DNA of 17,500 nt, from assembly GCA_014634225.1 (NCBI GenBank), contig BLFN01000298.1, forward strand, positions 282,671 to 300,170, in the 5' to 3' direction. Shown here piece by piece: positions 8,894-16,755 of this stretch (its first letter is position 1; the number at the start of each line of letters is the position of its first letter). A program made the position numbers and the translations under genes. The notes under the pieces were generated by a model that saw nothing but the letters and a program-made list of their open reading frames with translations, made no database searches and was not told the origin of the DNA. This stretch comes from Acropora yongei (Eukaryota; Cnidaria; Anthozoa; Scleractinia; Acroporidae).

Positions 8894-9650
8894 GTTCACT
8901 GACTATCAATCTTTCGAAAAGCGAGTTTGGTCAAGCGCAGGTAACTTATCTTGGACACATTGTGGGACAAGGTGAGATTAAACCAGTAAGTACTAAGGTT
9001 GAAGCTATTGCTAACTTTCCTGACCCGAGAGCAAAATGTAACTGATGCGCTTTCTCCAAATGGCTGGGTAATACCGAAGGTTTTGTGCCAATTTCGCAAC
9101 AGTCGCAGAATCGTTGACGCCACTACTCAGTAAGAGCGTAAAATTCATTTAGAGTGACCGGTGTGATAAAGCGTTTGAGGAATTAAAAGCCATTTTACAG
9201 AGTGCCCCCGTATTGACAGCACCAGACTTCAAGTCTTCCTTCAAGCTGGCAGTAGATGCAAGTGATGTGGCTGCCAGTGCCGTGCTGTTACAGGAAGATT
9301 ATGAAGGTGTGGAACATCCAGTGTGTTACTTTTCAAAAAAGTTCAATAAGAGCCACAAGAACTACTCCACCATAGAGAAAGAGTGTCTAGCCCTAGTGTT
9401 AGCACTGCAGCATTTTGAAGTTTATGTCACCTCTTCTAGTTTGCCTATTGTTGTTTATAGCGATCACAATCCCGCTGTTTTTATTCACATGATCAAGGAT
9501 AAGAATCAACGATTGCTTAGGTGGAGTTTAATGTTGCAAGAATATGTTTTAGAAACAAGACACATCAAAGGAGAGGAAAATGTCATTGCTGACTGCCTCG
9601 CAAGAGTGCGAGTCTATTGCAGGAAAGTTTTACTAACTTCCTTTTCTTGA
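8893..9650 (+). pseudogene. Gypsy retrotransposon reverse transcriptase C-terminus and RNase H remnant
   Basis: The first frame (8896-9044) gives SLTINLSKSEFGQAQVTYLG and then HIVGQGEIKP, the thumb and connection region after the RT active site. A stop and frame change near 9042 lead into MRFLQMAG.YRRFCANFATV, with stops near 9069 and 9159. The longest open part starts at 9213: FKLAVDASDVAASAVLLQ, YFSKKFNKSHKNYSTIEKE, VVYSDHNPAVF, then RHIKGEENVIADCLAR. The RNase H acidic residues in DASD, IEKE and SDHN are present. The RT palm with YxDD is absent, lost at the piggyBac junction. No integrase follows. The RNase H ORF is the cleanest coding stretch in the window (145 codons), so this fragment may be younger than its neighbours, although stops upstream show it is dead. 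Confidence 0.88.
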
Positions 9651-9667
9651 AAAGGGGCGGGTGTTAC
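9650..9667 (+). other. polypurine tract and candidate 3' LTR start
   Basis: Right after the Gypsy ORF stop, AAAAGGGGCGGG (9650-9661) is followed by TGTTAC. A purine run next to TGTT is how many Gypsy elements prime plus-strand synthesis and begin the LTR. The LTR end (CA) and a second LTR were not found, so this is suggestive only. The lack of integrase between RNase H and this site means either an internal deletion or an element with a different gene order. Confidence 0.4.
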
Positions 9668-9869
9668 TATTTGAGTTTCTGCAATCTTATAAGTCACACA
9701 ATGTCCTTGAAAAATTAAAACATGACAATCAACCTTTGTTTTGATTTTCCACGTCAGAGATCATTACCTAATGAGAAAGTGTCTCTTTGACAAGTTCTTA
9801 AGTTTTCACCTCTCTCCATAAGCTGGAAAATATGCCATCATACACAAACTGTATGAAAAAACCCATTGC

Positions 9870-10305
9870 AGAACTTTGAGCATCTTATTATACCTCTTCA
9901 CCTTCCAACTGAGGAACACTGGTTGCTTGCATCATCAACCCTTGTCTATACATTTATTATTCTGCCAGCTTTCCTGAGAGGAGATACCAATCAATATTGC
10001 AAACCATGAAACAAAAATTTATGAAAAGAGAACAGCAAACCCTGCCACCACAACAATGTATGCTGTTACACGAGGATAACTGGGACGAGAAACCACCATG
10101 TCCAAAGCAGACAAAGGACATTGATTGTGGTTTGTATACCCGCTCATTTGCAAAGCAGTATTTGTCAGACTGCAATTCTCCTATGGTGTATGAAGGTGAT
10201 GCCTTTCAAAATGAAATGGTGGGTGATTTGTTGGAACTAGCAGCCTCTAACAAATGTTGGGGTAATTTCAGTTGGTTGTCAGGTGACCCTGATGGTAAAC
10301 GTTAA
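9870..10305 (+). pseudogene. Ulp1-like (C48) cysteine protease remnant
   Basis: Ulp1/SENP-type proteases cleave SUMO-like conjugates; relatives are carried by several eukaryotic DNA transposons. About 9890-9960 reads IPLHLPTEEHWLLAS, matching the catalytic His-Trp block (His codon 9917-9919). A frame change then leads to the ORF that begins at 9997: LPPQQCMLLHEDNWDEKP, then CPKQTKDIDCGLYTRSFAKQ, matching the Q...DCG block with oxyanion Gln (10108-10110) and nucleophile Cys (10126-10128). I see no Asp in the usual place just after the His block, where a frameshift falls. The ORF ends at 10305, and an OTU-like segment begins only tens of bases later in another frame, so both may derive from one polyprotein. 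The upstream half of the protein is not recognisable. Confidence 0.65.
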
Positions 10306-10339
10306 AACGCAGAAGAAATGTCAGAAAGAAAAAGTTGAA

Positions 10340-10765
10340 GTGGAGGTGCAAAATCCTAGACTTCAATACCACAATCCTCCTACTTTTAAAGATAGCAACT
10401 GCATATTCCATGCAACTAGTGACCAACTCGCACACCTTGGTTTTACCCTCAAAACAACATCAGAGCCCTGTTCAAGCGTCATTCAATATCTAAAAAACAA
10501 CCTGTTAACACCGGATAGAACGCACCTGAGGGAGTTTAATTCCTACCAAGCCTGGGAGAGCTACTTGCATAGAATGTCTTAAGATGGTGTATAAGGGGAC
10601 TGGATTACCCTGTAGGACCTGCTCAAAATCGAGCCATAGTGTTAAGTATAGGAGAGGCTAGCCTGTGAGTATTAAGCACGGGGGATAAATCTAACAGCGA
10701 CCACAACCTCAACCGGATGGCACTTCTAAGCTACGAGGAAAATTACTGGGTCTTGACAACGTTAC
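10340..10765 (+). pseudogene. OTU-like cysteine protease remnant
   Basis: OTU proteases are deubiquitinases, also found in some retrotransposons and DNA transposons. The frame from 10283 reads FKDSNCIFHATSDQLAHLGF, the signature around the catalytic Cys (DGNC in active members; the Gly is Ser here; Cys codon 10400-10402). It continues with VIQYLKNNLLTPDRTHLREF and SYLHRMS before a stop at 10582. Beyond it the same frame still gives D-G-V...GDWITL with several stops. Another frame near 10711-10765 gives RMALLSYEENYWVLTTL, the place where the catalytic His block (normally ending H-Y) should be. His is not seen. Stops, the frame change and the lost His indicate a pseudogene. It directly follows the Ulp1 remnant on the same strand. 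Confidence 0.65.
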
Positions 10766-10961
10766 CACTCTTTTGGCTGAGAAAGGGAAACATCTAGTCG
10801 CCTCGGAAATCTCGCAGGAAATTTGTCTCAAGTGCTGCAAGAAATTTAAGTGCTGTTTTGCGGGAATATCTGAGGATGAGAGTGGAACCACGCAATGTTA
10901 TGCCAATGACTGTTACATTTGTGACATGTGCTCTAAAGAGGAGGAATGGTACTCATACTAA
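10695..10961 (+). CDS. small Cys-rich ORF of unknown function, probably the tail of the protease element
   Basis: An open frame from 10695 to the stop at 10961 overlaps the decayed end of the OTU remnant in a different frame. It encodes about 88 residues: a polar start (PQPQPDGTSKLRGKLLGLDN), a stretch EKGKHLVASEISQEICLKCC, then Cys pairs in CLKCC, CKKFKCC, CY..DCYICDMC. Nine to ten cysteines suggest a zinc-binding fold, but I cannot name it. An internal ATG lies at 10773. The regular charged helix-like text before the Cys cluster looks like real coding sequence. It may be a further domain of the same element, or a neighbouring exon. Confidence 0.35.
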   Translation, partial: QRPQPQPDGTSKLRGKLLGLDNVTTLLAEKGKHLVASEISQEICLKCCKKFKCCFAGISEDESGTTQCYANDCYICDMCSKEEEWYSY

Positions 10962-11755
10962 ACATGATATTTTCAACCGTGCATTCAACGACATTGAGAT
11001 GCCATTTTTAAATTTACTTATACACTGGGATAAATTTTGTATTTTGGTTAGAAGAAATTAACATTGAGTCGATTCGTTGGATCTTGCAATGCCCTGCTAT
11101 TACAAAGTTTACTATTTCAGAACGTTGTTAGCTACATTTCACTGTCATTTTCCTTCATTTACGTGATTTTCAGTTTCCTTGTCATGTTACCAAGGCAAGG
11201 TTTCGTTAGCTAGCCATTTGACATATTAATATTTTCGTATCTGTTTTATTATTTGCTGTCATATGATCAATTTTATTATTTTGTAAGTTATGCATACCTC
11301 TTAAGAACTGAAGTCATTCCAGTTGTGGTAGCATTTTGTCAGTTGCAGTCCACCTTTCATAAAGGATTAATTAGCTTCAGTGACAAATGTTTCGACAACT
11401 TGAATTTATTCCAAAATTTTCCATATTCTTAGTTTACTTTATTCACTTTTAGCTGTAAATATCAGTGCCGTAAACCTATTTACCACATACCCCAACATGT
11501 CTTAACTTTTCCTAGTTATTGAGCAATCCACAGTCCCATGTTTAGTCACCATTCCATAATAACTTGGGGATAGTTTCGGAGTCTACAAGAAGAAAGGTGG
11601 GCACCTATAAAGCTAGCCTATAAAATAACAACAACTCTGATGAGCGCGAACGCATTTACTTCCACTTAGTGTCCAATTGATTGGAAAATAATATTAGTGG
11701 CAACCCTTAAACCATGTGACCCTGACGCTGCCCATTTCATTCAGCCTTTAAATAT
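10962..11755. other. AT-rich stretch with no gene recognised
   Basis: About 800 bases of T-rich sequence with no domain, no convincing tandem repeat and no RNA gene. It separates the protease remnants from the minus-strand remnant and piggyBac B. Confidence 0.5.
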
Positions 11756-12068
11756 TCAAGAGCCTGTGGACCAACAAGACCTACTAACACTGTTCTTCTC
11801 TACTATAATGTCAAAGTCAAGAAAGGTAAAGAGATCCATTACTATGCTTTTTCCAGCCTCTATCCTTGGGTGAAAAAAAAGTGCAGTTACCCTCTTGGTC
11901 ACACCACCTTGTTCAAACCACCCACCACAGACATATCTATTGCTTTGGTCTGGCACAATGTGCCTTCCCTCCAACACATGGCTTTCTCCATTCTGTCCTT
12001 TCTTACCGTACCCTTTTGCCAGTTTATGGACTCAGCCCAACATGATGTCCACTACATCAACTGCTTAA
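11756..12068 (-). pseudogene. coding-like remnant of unknown family ending at a TTAA site
   Basis: Read right to left from about 12058, one frame gives VVDIMLG, one stop, then VHKLAKGYGKKGQNGESHVL and continues open to the stop at 11756 with EGRHIVPDQSNRYVCGGWFE and MDLFTFLDFDIIVEKN. It reads like protein with a single stop in about 100 codons. I do not recognise the family. It ends at the TTAA (12070-12073) that I take as the left boundary of piggyBac B, so piggyBac may have landed in this older sequence. The other half was not convincingly found beyond 13997. Confidence 0.35.
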
Positions 12069-12069
12069 G

Positions 12070-13997
12070 TTAACCCATTGACATACATTCCGCCCTCATG
12101 TGCCCAGAAATATAATCCCTATGAAATTCCAATGCGCCCTGTCGGACATGGCACACTTTGATTGGCTGTAGCTAAGAAACCATACTCCTCCAACAATTGA
12201 AACAGTGAAATGTGACCTGCAGAAAATTATCAAATTATCATTTGAGATCAAACTCGCAAAAATACATTGTATTTACGATTTTTCACAAATTTTTGACAAC
12301 AACAATTTAGTTCTCAACATGGCTTCTGGTCGATCTGATGAATTTCCAGGTTCATCCGACGAAAAAGAAGATTTCTTTGCCAGTTTTACTGTTGAAGAAA
12401 TCAGCCAAATGAGGCAGGATCGCCAAAGACGGCGGGAGCAAGAATCACTTCGCTATGTGGACGAAGAGATTGACACTCATCGACCAACAACCTCAGGAAA
12501 GCGCACGTGATTCCAATATTGAGGTTTTTGCTGATGATGGCGATGAAGAAAGCAGCAAAAGCAGCGATGAGGAAACTGCTAGTAACACAAATTCCGAGGA
12601 TGCACTGCCAAATCCACTTCAGTGATCAAATACATTGAGTGGAATCAACGTAGAAGAGTTCTCTGTTCCCTGTGGCCCACCCAGAGATTTTGGGGACAAT
12701 GCAACGGCCAAAGATTTCTTCAATCTTTTCATCAACAACAAATTCCTTGATAACATCGTCCTGCACAGCATTGCCTATGCCTGTACAAAGGCGACGCAAC
12801 GTTCATAACCAATCAAACAGAAATTTCAGCATATCTTGGCCTCAATATTTTGATTGGAATCCACGAACTTCCACAGCTGGCAATGTACTGGGAATCTGAG
12901 GGAAGCGTCGAGGGCTTCAAAAATACCATCCCCAAGCAGCGTTCTGCAACTCTTGGAAAGTATTTCCATCTTGCCGACCCAAGTACCTAGGACCGAGCAG
13001 ATCTACTTCGCAAAGTTCGCGCATTAGATACTCTGCTAGAACAGACGTTTCCTGAAGCTTACACGCCTGGCAAAAACATCACGGTGGACGAGGGGCTAGT
13101 GAAGTTCAACGGTAGGCTGTCTTACAAGCAGTTTTTGCCTATGAAGTCTGATAAATTTGGTATCAAAGTTTGGCTATTCGCAGATGCTGACACGTATTAT
13201 GTTCCTCGCTTCGAAGTCTACTTGGGCAAGAACCGTACAAACTGTTGAGACGAAAAGGTTTAGGCTATTTTGTTGTTTGGACTCTTGGTGAGCCCTATTG
13301 AGACAACAACTGAAATTTTTTTCTTTGATAATTTCTTTACTTTGGCGGAATTGATGCCAGACTTGCAATCGTGAAACACTTATACTTGTGGTACCGTGCG
13401 CTAAAACAGGAAAGATTTCCCTGCCGACCTCGAGCAGATGAAACTCGTTGCAGGCGAAGTAAGAAACCGTCAAAGTGGAAATTTGGTCGCAACAATGTGG
13501 AAGGATAAACCTGTTGTCTCTTTGCTTTCGACAAATACGCCTCCTGAGCCTAAAATTCATGCAGTGCAGTAGGTTGTTCAGGGACGGAAAAAGCGAGTTG
13601 TGCCTGCTGAATCAATGAAGAAACCTGATGTCGATGTTGTGTACAACTCTGCGATGAACAGGGTCAGTGTTGATGACCAATACAGAAGTTATTACCGTAA
13701 TTTCCGGACGTTTACCCGCACAGAAGATTACCCGCAGTGGTCTATTTTTCTCGTAAGGGGAAAAAAGTTCAACAGATTACCCACACCCCAAAACCTGAGA
13801 AAGTCATGCTACCGTATTATCGGGATAACAACTCACAAACTTGGACCGATGAATATTCTATGGTTTTGTTTACAAAGCAGAAGATCGATCGCATTTTCTG
13901 CTAAGAATTGGCTGTTAATAATGCAGCCTTAAACACTCTCTTGAGCCATTTCTGGTTTGTCTTGTTAAAACGACAAAATTAATATCCAATGTATTAA
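12070..13997 (+). mobile_element. piggyBac-family transposon B, candidate full span
   Basis: piggyBac elements insert at TTAA and carry short terminal repeats beginning CCC. The left candidate is TTAACCCATTGACATAC starting at 12070, 249 bases before the transposase ATG. The right candidate, read on the minus strand, is TTAATACATTGGAT ending at 13997, about 65 bases after the end of the transposase frame. The two share TTAA...CATTG. The span of about 1.9 kb is short for an autonomous piggyBac but enough for the transposase inside. The right end is degenerate and should be treated as tentative. Confidence 0.45.
12319..13931 (+). pseudogene. piggyBac transposase remnant B, near full length
   Basis: The ATG at 12319 opens an acidic, charged N-terminus (MASGRSDEFPGSSDEKEDFF). 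After a frame change at about 12500 comes PCGPPRDFGDNATAKDFFNL and NKFLDNIVLHSIAYA, the LF...L..I....A block. From 12802 a long frame gives ISAYLGLNILIGIHELPQ, AMYWES, GKNITVDEGLVKFNGRLSYK and GIKVWLFAD, with the first catalytic Asp at 13087-13089. FDNFFT (Asp codon 13327-13329) holds the second, followed by YTCGTVR and LVATMWKDKPVVSLLSTNTP. The third sits in a GVDxxDQ-type box, here NRVSVDDQYRSYY. By my alignment the usual Asp is Ser (13666-13668), unless VDD itself supplies it. Stops at 12988, 13246, near 13372, near 13402 and at about 13570, plus two or more frameshifts, make it dead. The C-terminal Cys-rich finger is not seen. Confidence 0.85.
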
Positions 13998-14511
13998 CGC
14001 TAAGACTCGATAGAATAAGAGCTGAAGGCCAATATCTTTATGACTGATCACTGAGTGCCATTTTGGTAGGGTGATACCAACCACCACCTATCACCACCTG
14101 ATAGGGTGGTGGTTAGGTATACCAAGGAGCAAAATACAGAAAATGACAACAGGAATACTACCAGAAAATGACATGATGACAAAAATATCCTTTTTCACGC
14201 CTATTGTTTCTGATCTTCCAAAAAAAGTGGAAGCCTTTGAGTAACATAATAGAATAAGCAGAACTTTTTTTGGCAGTGATTAGTTTTAGTACAGTGTTAT
14301 TTCTAATTAAGTAAAGAAATCAGAAACCAGTGAACCCATGTATGATTTTCGATGTGATGTGACAGGGAACAACCTGAGCAATGATTTCATCCGACGAAAG
14401 TGCTATCATCAATACCAGTTACAAACTCATAAACTCAGCTCTTTATCCATTTATCCATGTGAATGTGTCCAATTGTGACCTGGATCTACTCTCAATGCAT
14501 CAAGTCAACAG
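13998..14511. other. no gene recognised; contains one strong hairpin
   Basis: AT-rich non-coding sequence between piggyBac B and the SINE cluster. The only structure I see is the inverted repeat at 14074-14120, listed separately. Confidence 0.4.
14074..14120. repeat. strong imperfect palindrome (hairpin)
   Basis: The left arm ATACCAACCACCACCTATCA (14074-14093) pairs with the right arm, TGATAGGGTGGTGGTTAGGTAT (14099-14120), with only two single-base bulges and a five-base loop. The arms are about 20 bp and asymmetric in base content (C-rich left, G-rich right). It could be a snap-back end of a small element or a terminator-like or structured element. It carries no promoter motif that I recognise. 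Confidence 0.75.
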
Positions 14512-14800
14512 CTAATCTTTGACAATATGGCAACACTGCATAAGCAGCTGTGCTACATTGCTCTCTTCTTCTTTGCAATTTTCTACCTCAAGAGGCAGGC
14601 ATTCCATAGTTCCGACTAGTTCTTTAAAGTAACAGTGCTGAGAAATTCCCAAGTTATACCATCTGAGCATTAGTCCTAGAAAGGAAACTGGGCCCACACA
14701 AAGGCAGAGAAAAGCTCTGACCATGGGATTCAAAGCCACGACCTTTAGATTTTAATCACTGTTGCTCTATTGGCTTGGCTACAAGGCCATAACAGGAGCA
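14512..14800 (-). repeat. tRNA-derived SINE 1
   Basis: Read right to left from about 14795, the head is tRNA-like: TAGCCAAGCCAATAGAGC in the A-box position and GGCTTTGAATCCC (near 14735) in the B-box position, with a longer than usual spacing. A tRNA-unrelated body of about 200 bases follows to about 14512. The 75-codon minus-strand ORF within it is a chance reading of the SINE body. This copy looks different from the two SINEs at 14946-15129 and may be a separate subfamily. Confidence 0.6.
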
Positions 14801-14945
14801 GCCCATGGGTATTGGAGATTTTATTCTATAGCTCTAGTTCACCATATCAAGAAGTACTACGTAACTCACAAGAAACCTTCCATTATTCTTCCCTTTTGTC
14901 TTTTTGAAGAAACAACAACAATATGATATTACTTAAATTCTAGGA

Positions 14946-15028
14946 GAAACGTACACTCGGAAAAATTCGAGTCCCACATGGGATTTGAACCCACGACCCT
15001 AGTCTAACCACTGAGCTACTGGAGACAC
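14946..15028 (-). repeat. tRNA-derived SINE 2, minus-strand half of a palindrome
   Basis: On the minus strand this copy has a perfect A box (TAGCTCAGTGG; plus-strand 15008-15018) and a perfect B box (GGTTCAAATCC; plus-strand 14981-14991), then CATGTGGGACTC and a tail ending CCGAGTGTACGTTTC. The A-B spacing is shorter than in a working tRNA (bases lost in the anticodon region), so it is a SINE head, not a tRNA gene. Its 5' end faces SINE 3. Confidence 0.75.
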
Positions 15029-15029
15029 T

Positions 15030-15129
15030 GTGGTTTAACTTAGTGGTTAGAGCATCCGACTAGATCACCGTGGGCGCTGGGTTCAAATCCCATCTGGGAC
15101 TCAGTTTTTTCCGAGTCTACGTTTTGTCT
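15030..15129 (+). repeat. tRNA-derived SINE 3, plus-strand half of a palindrome
   Basis: The copy has an A-box-like TAACTTAGTGG at 15036-15046 and a perfect B box GGTTCAAATCC at 15080-15090, with a tRNA-like spacing of 33 bases. Then come CATCTGGGACTC and the tail TTTTTTCCGAGTCTACGTTTTGTC. It is the inverted copy of SINE 2, starting only about two bases away, so the pair forms one palindrome of about 180 bases. No intact anticodon stem or 3' trailer supports a real tRNA. Confidence 0.75.
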
Positions 15130-15191
15130 TTTTGCCAAAGAAATGGAATCGACTTGCATAACAAGGGGAATCATTCTATCAAATAAAACTG

Positions 15192-15995
15192 TTGCTGTGC
15201 CGTGATATTCAGGCAGCCCTGGTTCCATTACAAGATGTGACTCACACAAAATCTGCAAGAAAGAATCAAAGCCGGATAACATGCCCATTGTGCCTTAAAC
15301 ATTGCAACCCTAGATGTTTTGGCTCTGCTGATGAGATGTCCTGTTGTTTTTGTCCTCACTGCAATGGACTGGACCAAGAAATTAAACAAGAACATTCACA
15401 AACAAAGAAGGACTTTGAATATTTTGAACATTTTAACATTCCAAAACTAAGGGCACCGGTGTCAAGGAAAGGCCAAAGAATCTTACATCAAAACATCAGA
15501 GACTAGATGAGAAAGAAACTAAGTATTTCTCAAATATTGGATGCTTTCAAAAACACTAGCATTTTTTCCATTGGCAAAACAAACTTGTCCACTAATGATG
15601 AAGCTCTGGCACAGATTGATTTATATTTGTTGGCAAAGCTAGGACAACGAGTAAAGGTGGTGGTGTTTATATCTGTTCCTTTGTGCCCTTCAACAGAAGA
15701 TTAGCTCTTGAACAAGAAGCCATTAAGTGAATACGGCTTGAGATGGAATTCCTCAAAACTAAAACTTTTCTCATTGGAAGTATTCATCCCCCACCACATA
15801 CATCAAAACATCTATCCTGGATTTTAAATTCAAATTTGAATCAATGCTGTCAGCTTTGTCTTTGGAGAACAAAGAATCCTCACTAACGGGTGACTGAACT
15901 GCAATTATACTTAAGGTTTGGTCCTTCCTAAGAAACATCCTCAAAGAATGCATCAACAAACATGCTCCTCTCACAGCAAAAGAAGGAACGTTGTG
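15192..15995 (+). pseudogene. non-LTR retrotransposon ORF2 endonuclease remnant
   Basis: The ORF from 15192 begins with a Cys-rich segment (ITCPLCLKHCNPRCF, MSCCFCPHCNGLDQEI) of unknown fold, then RILHQNIR, the opening motif of the APE-type endonuclease. One in-frame stop (15504-15506) is followed by ISQILDAFKNTSIFSIGKTN. The usual catalytic SET motif is GKT here, with Lys (15576-15578) in place of Glu. A frame change at about 15702 leads to ALEQEAIK and FLIGSIHPPPHTSKHLSW, and another to ENKESSLTGD. Right after TGD the text jumps to FLRNILKECINKHAPLTAKE, which normally lies well downstream, between the endonuclease and RT, so there is an internal deletion near 15900-15915. No RT domain follows: homology ends at a TTAA at 15996. 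Clade not determined. Confidence 0.75.
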
Positions 15996-16755
15996 TTAAC
16001 CCCCTTGTTGGGCCCAACCAATACAGTGCCAGGAGTGATTTAGGTCTCCCAAACAAACGATTGTGACAAGCCAATGACAGTCAGCCTTCTCATGGACCAA
16101 GTGGGTCTACAAGGGGTTTTCCTCGCTTTCAAGTCCCAAAATGTGAATTCACCTGCAAACTTGAAGCAAGAACTGAAATTTTTTTTATCACTTCCAATTG
16201 CCACGCCTTCAATATATGGCGTAATGACAAAGGTGATATACAAACTGCAGAAGCTATGGAAGCCATTTTTTCTAAAAGTGATTCTGAAAGGGGACGAAAA
16301 CAGCAGCAATTCCAACATTGAAAGAGATGGTAGGGACAAAGATGTCACTAGCCAAACTCGTCATGTAGCGGAATGTACTGAAAGCAGCATGATCGCAAGC
16401 AATATGGAATTGTCAACTGATGAAGAAACGTTACCCTGAAGGCAAAGGAGCCAACAAGCTGCAGCTCAGGAGCCTGAAATTCCGAAGGAGATTCACAAAG
16501 ACATTGAACCATTCAAGTCTACATGACTTCCAAAAGTCACTTAGAGCAGGAATCCTTGTTGACACAACAGCGTTTCCACCAGTCAACTTTTTTTCACCTT
16601 TTTTTTTTCCAATGACGCATTCACTCTAATTTCAAACCAAACAGATATGCCAGTCAATATTTGGATCCACATCATGACTTTGAACCATCCTCTCATACCT
16701 GGAGAAGCGAAAGTGGCTCATTCCTGTTCATGACTGGGCTTGGACAGTTATTGTA
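15996..16755 (+). pseudogene. piggyBac element C: 5' end and N-terminal transposase remnant
   Basis: TTAACCCCCTTGTTGGGCCC at 15996 has the TTAA-CCC start expected for piggyBac and sits exactly where the non-LTR remnant stops. An ATG at 16216 precedes acidic text in broken frames (AEAMEAIFSKSDSERG; then RDKDVTSQTRHVAECTESS and NMELSTDEE to 16439), typical of piggyBac N-termini. A third frame gives FQKSLRAGILVDTTAFPPVN and FF, then FFSNDAFTLISNQT and, in another frame, NRYASQYLDPHHDFEPSSHT with TWR and FLFMTGLGQL. This matches the family's FF.LFF.D..L..I...TNRYA...W......F...GL block. The text stops at 16755 before any catalytic Asp, so the element is truncated. Upstream ORF text at 16074-16215 is 5' untranslated. 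Confidence 0.55.

Noticed and set aside
9662..9870. Complete LTR
   Set aside because: Only a plausible TG start after a polypurine tract is seen; no matching 5' LTR, no CA end and no target duplication could be found.
13174..13560. Minus-strand ORF of 128 codons
   Set aside because: Antisense to the piggyBac B catalytic region; no independent evidence of coding.
14512..14739. Minus-strand ORF of 75 codons
   Set aside because: Lies within the body of tRNA-derived SINE 1; chance reading of repeat sequence.
14980..15101. Functional tRNA genes
   Set aside because: A and B boxes are good, but acceptor and anticodon stems do not close properly, one copy has a shortened middle, and both continue into a shared non-tRNA tail, so they are SINE heads.
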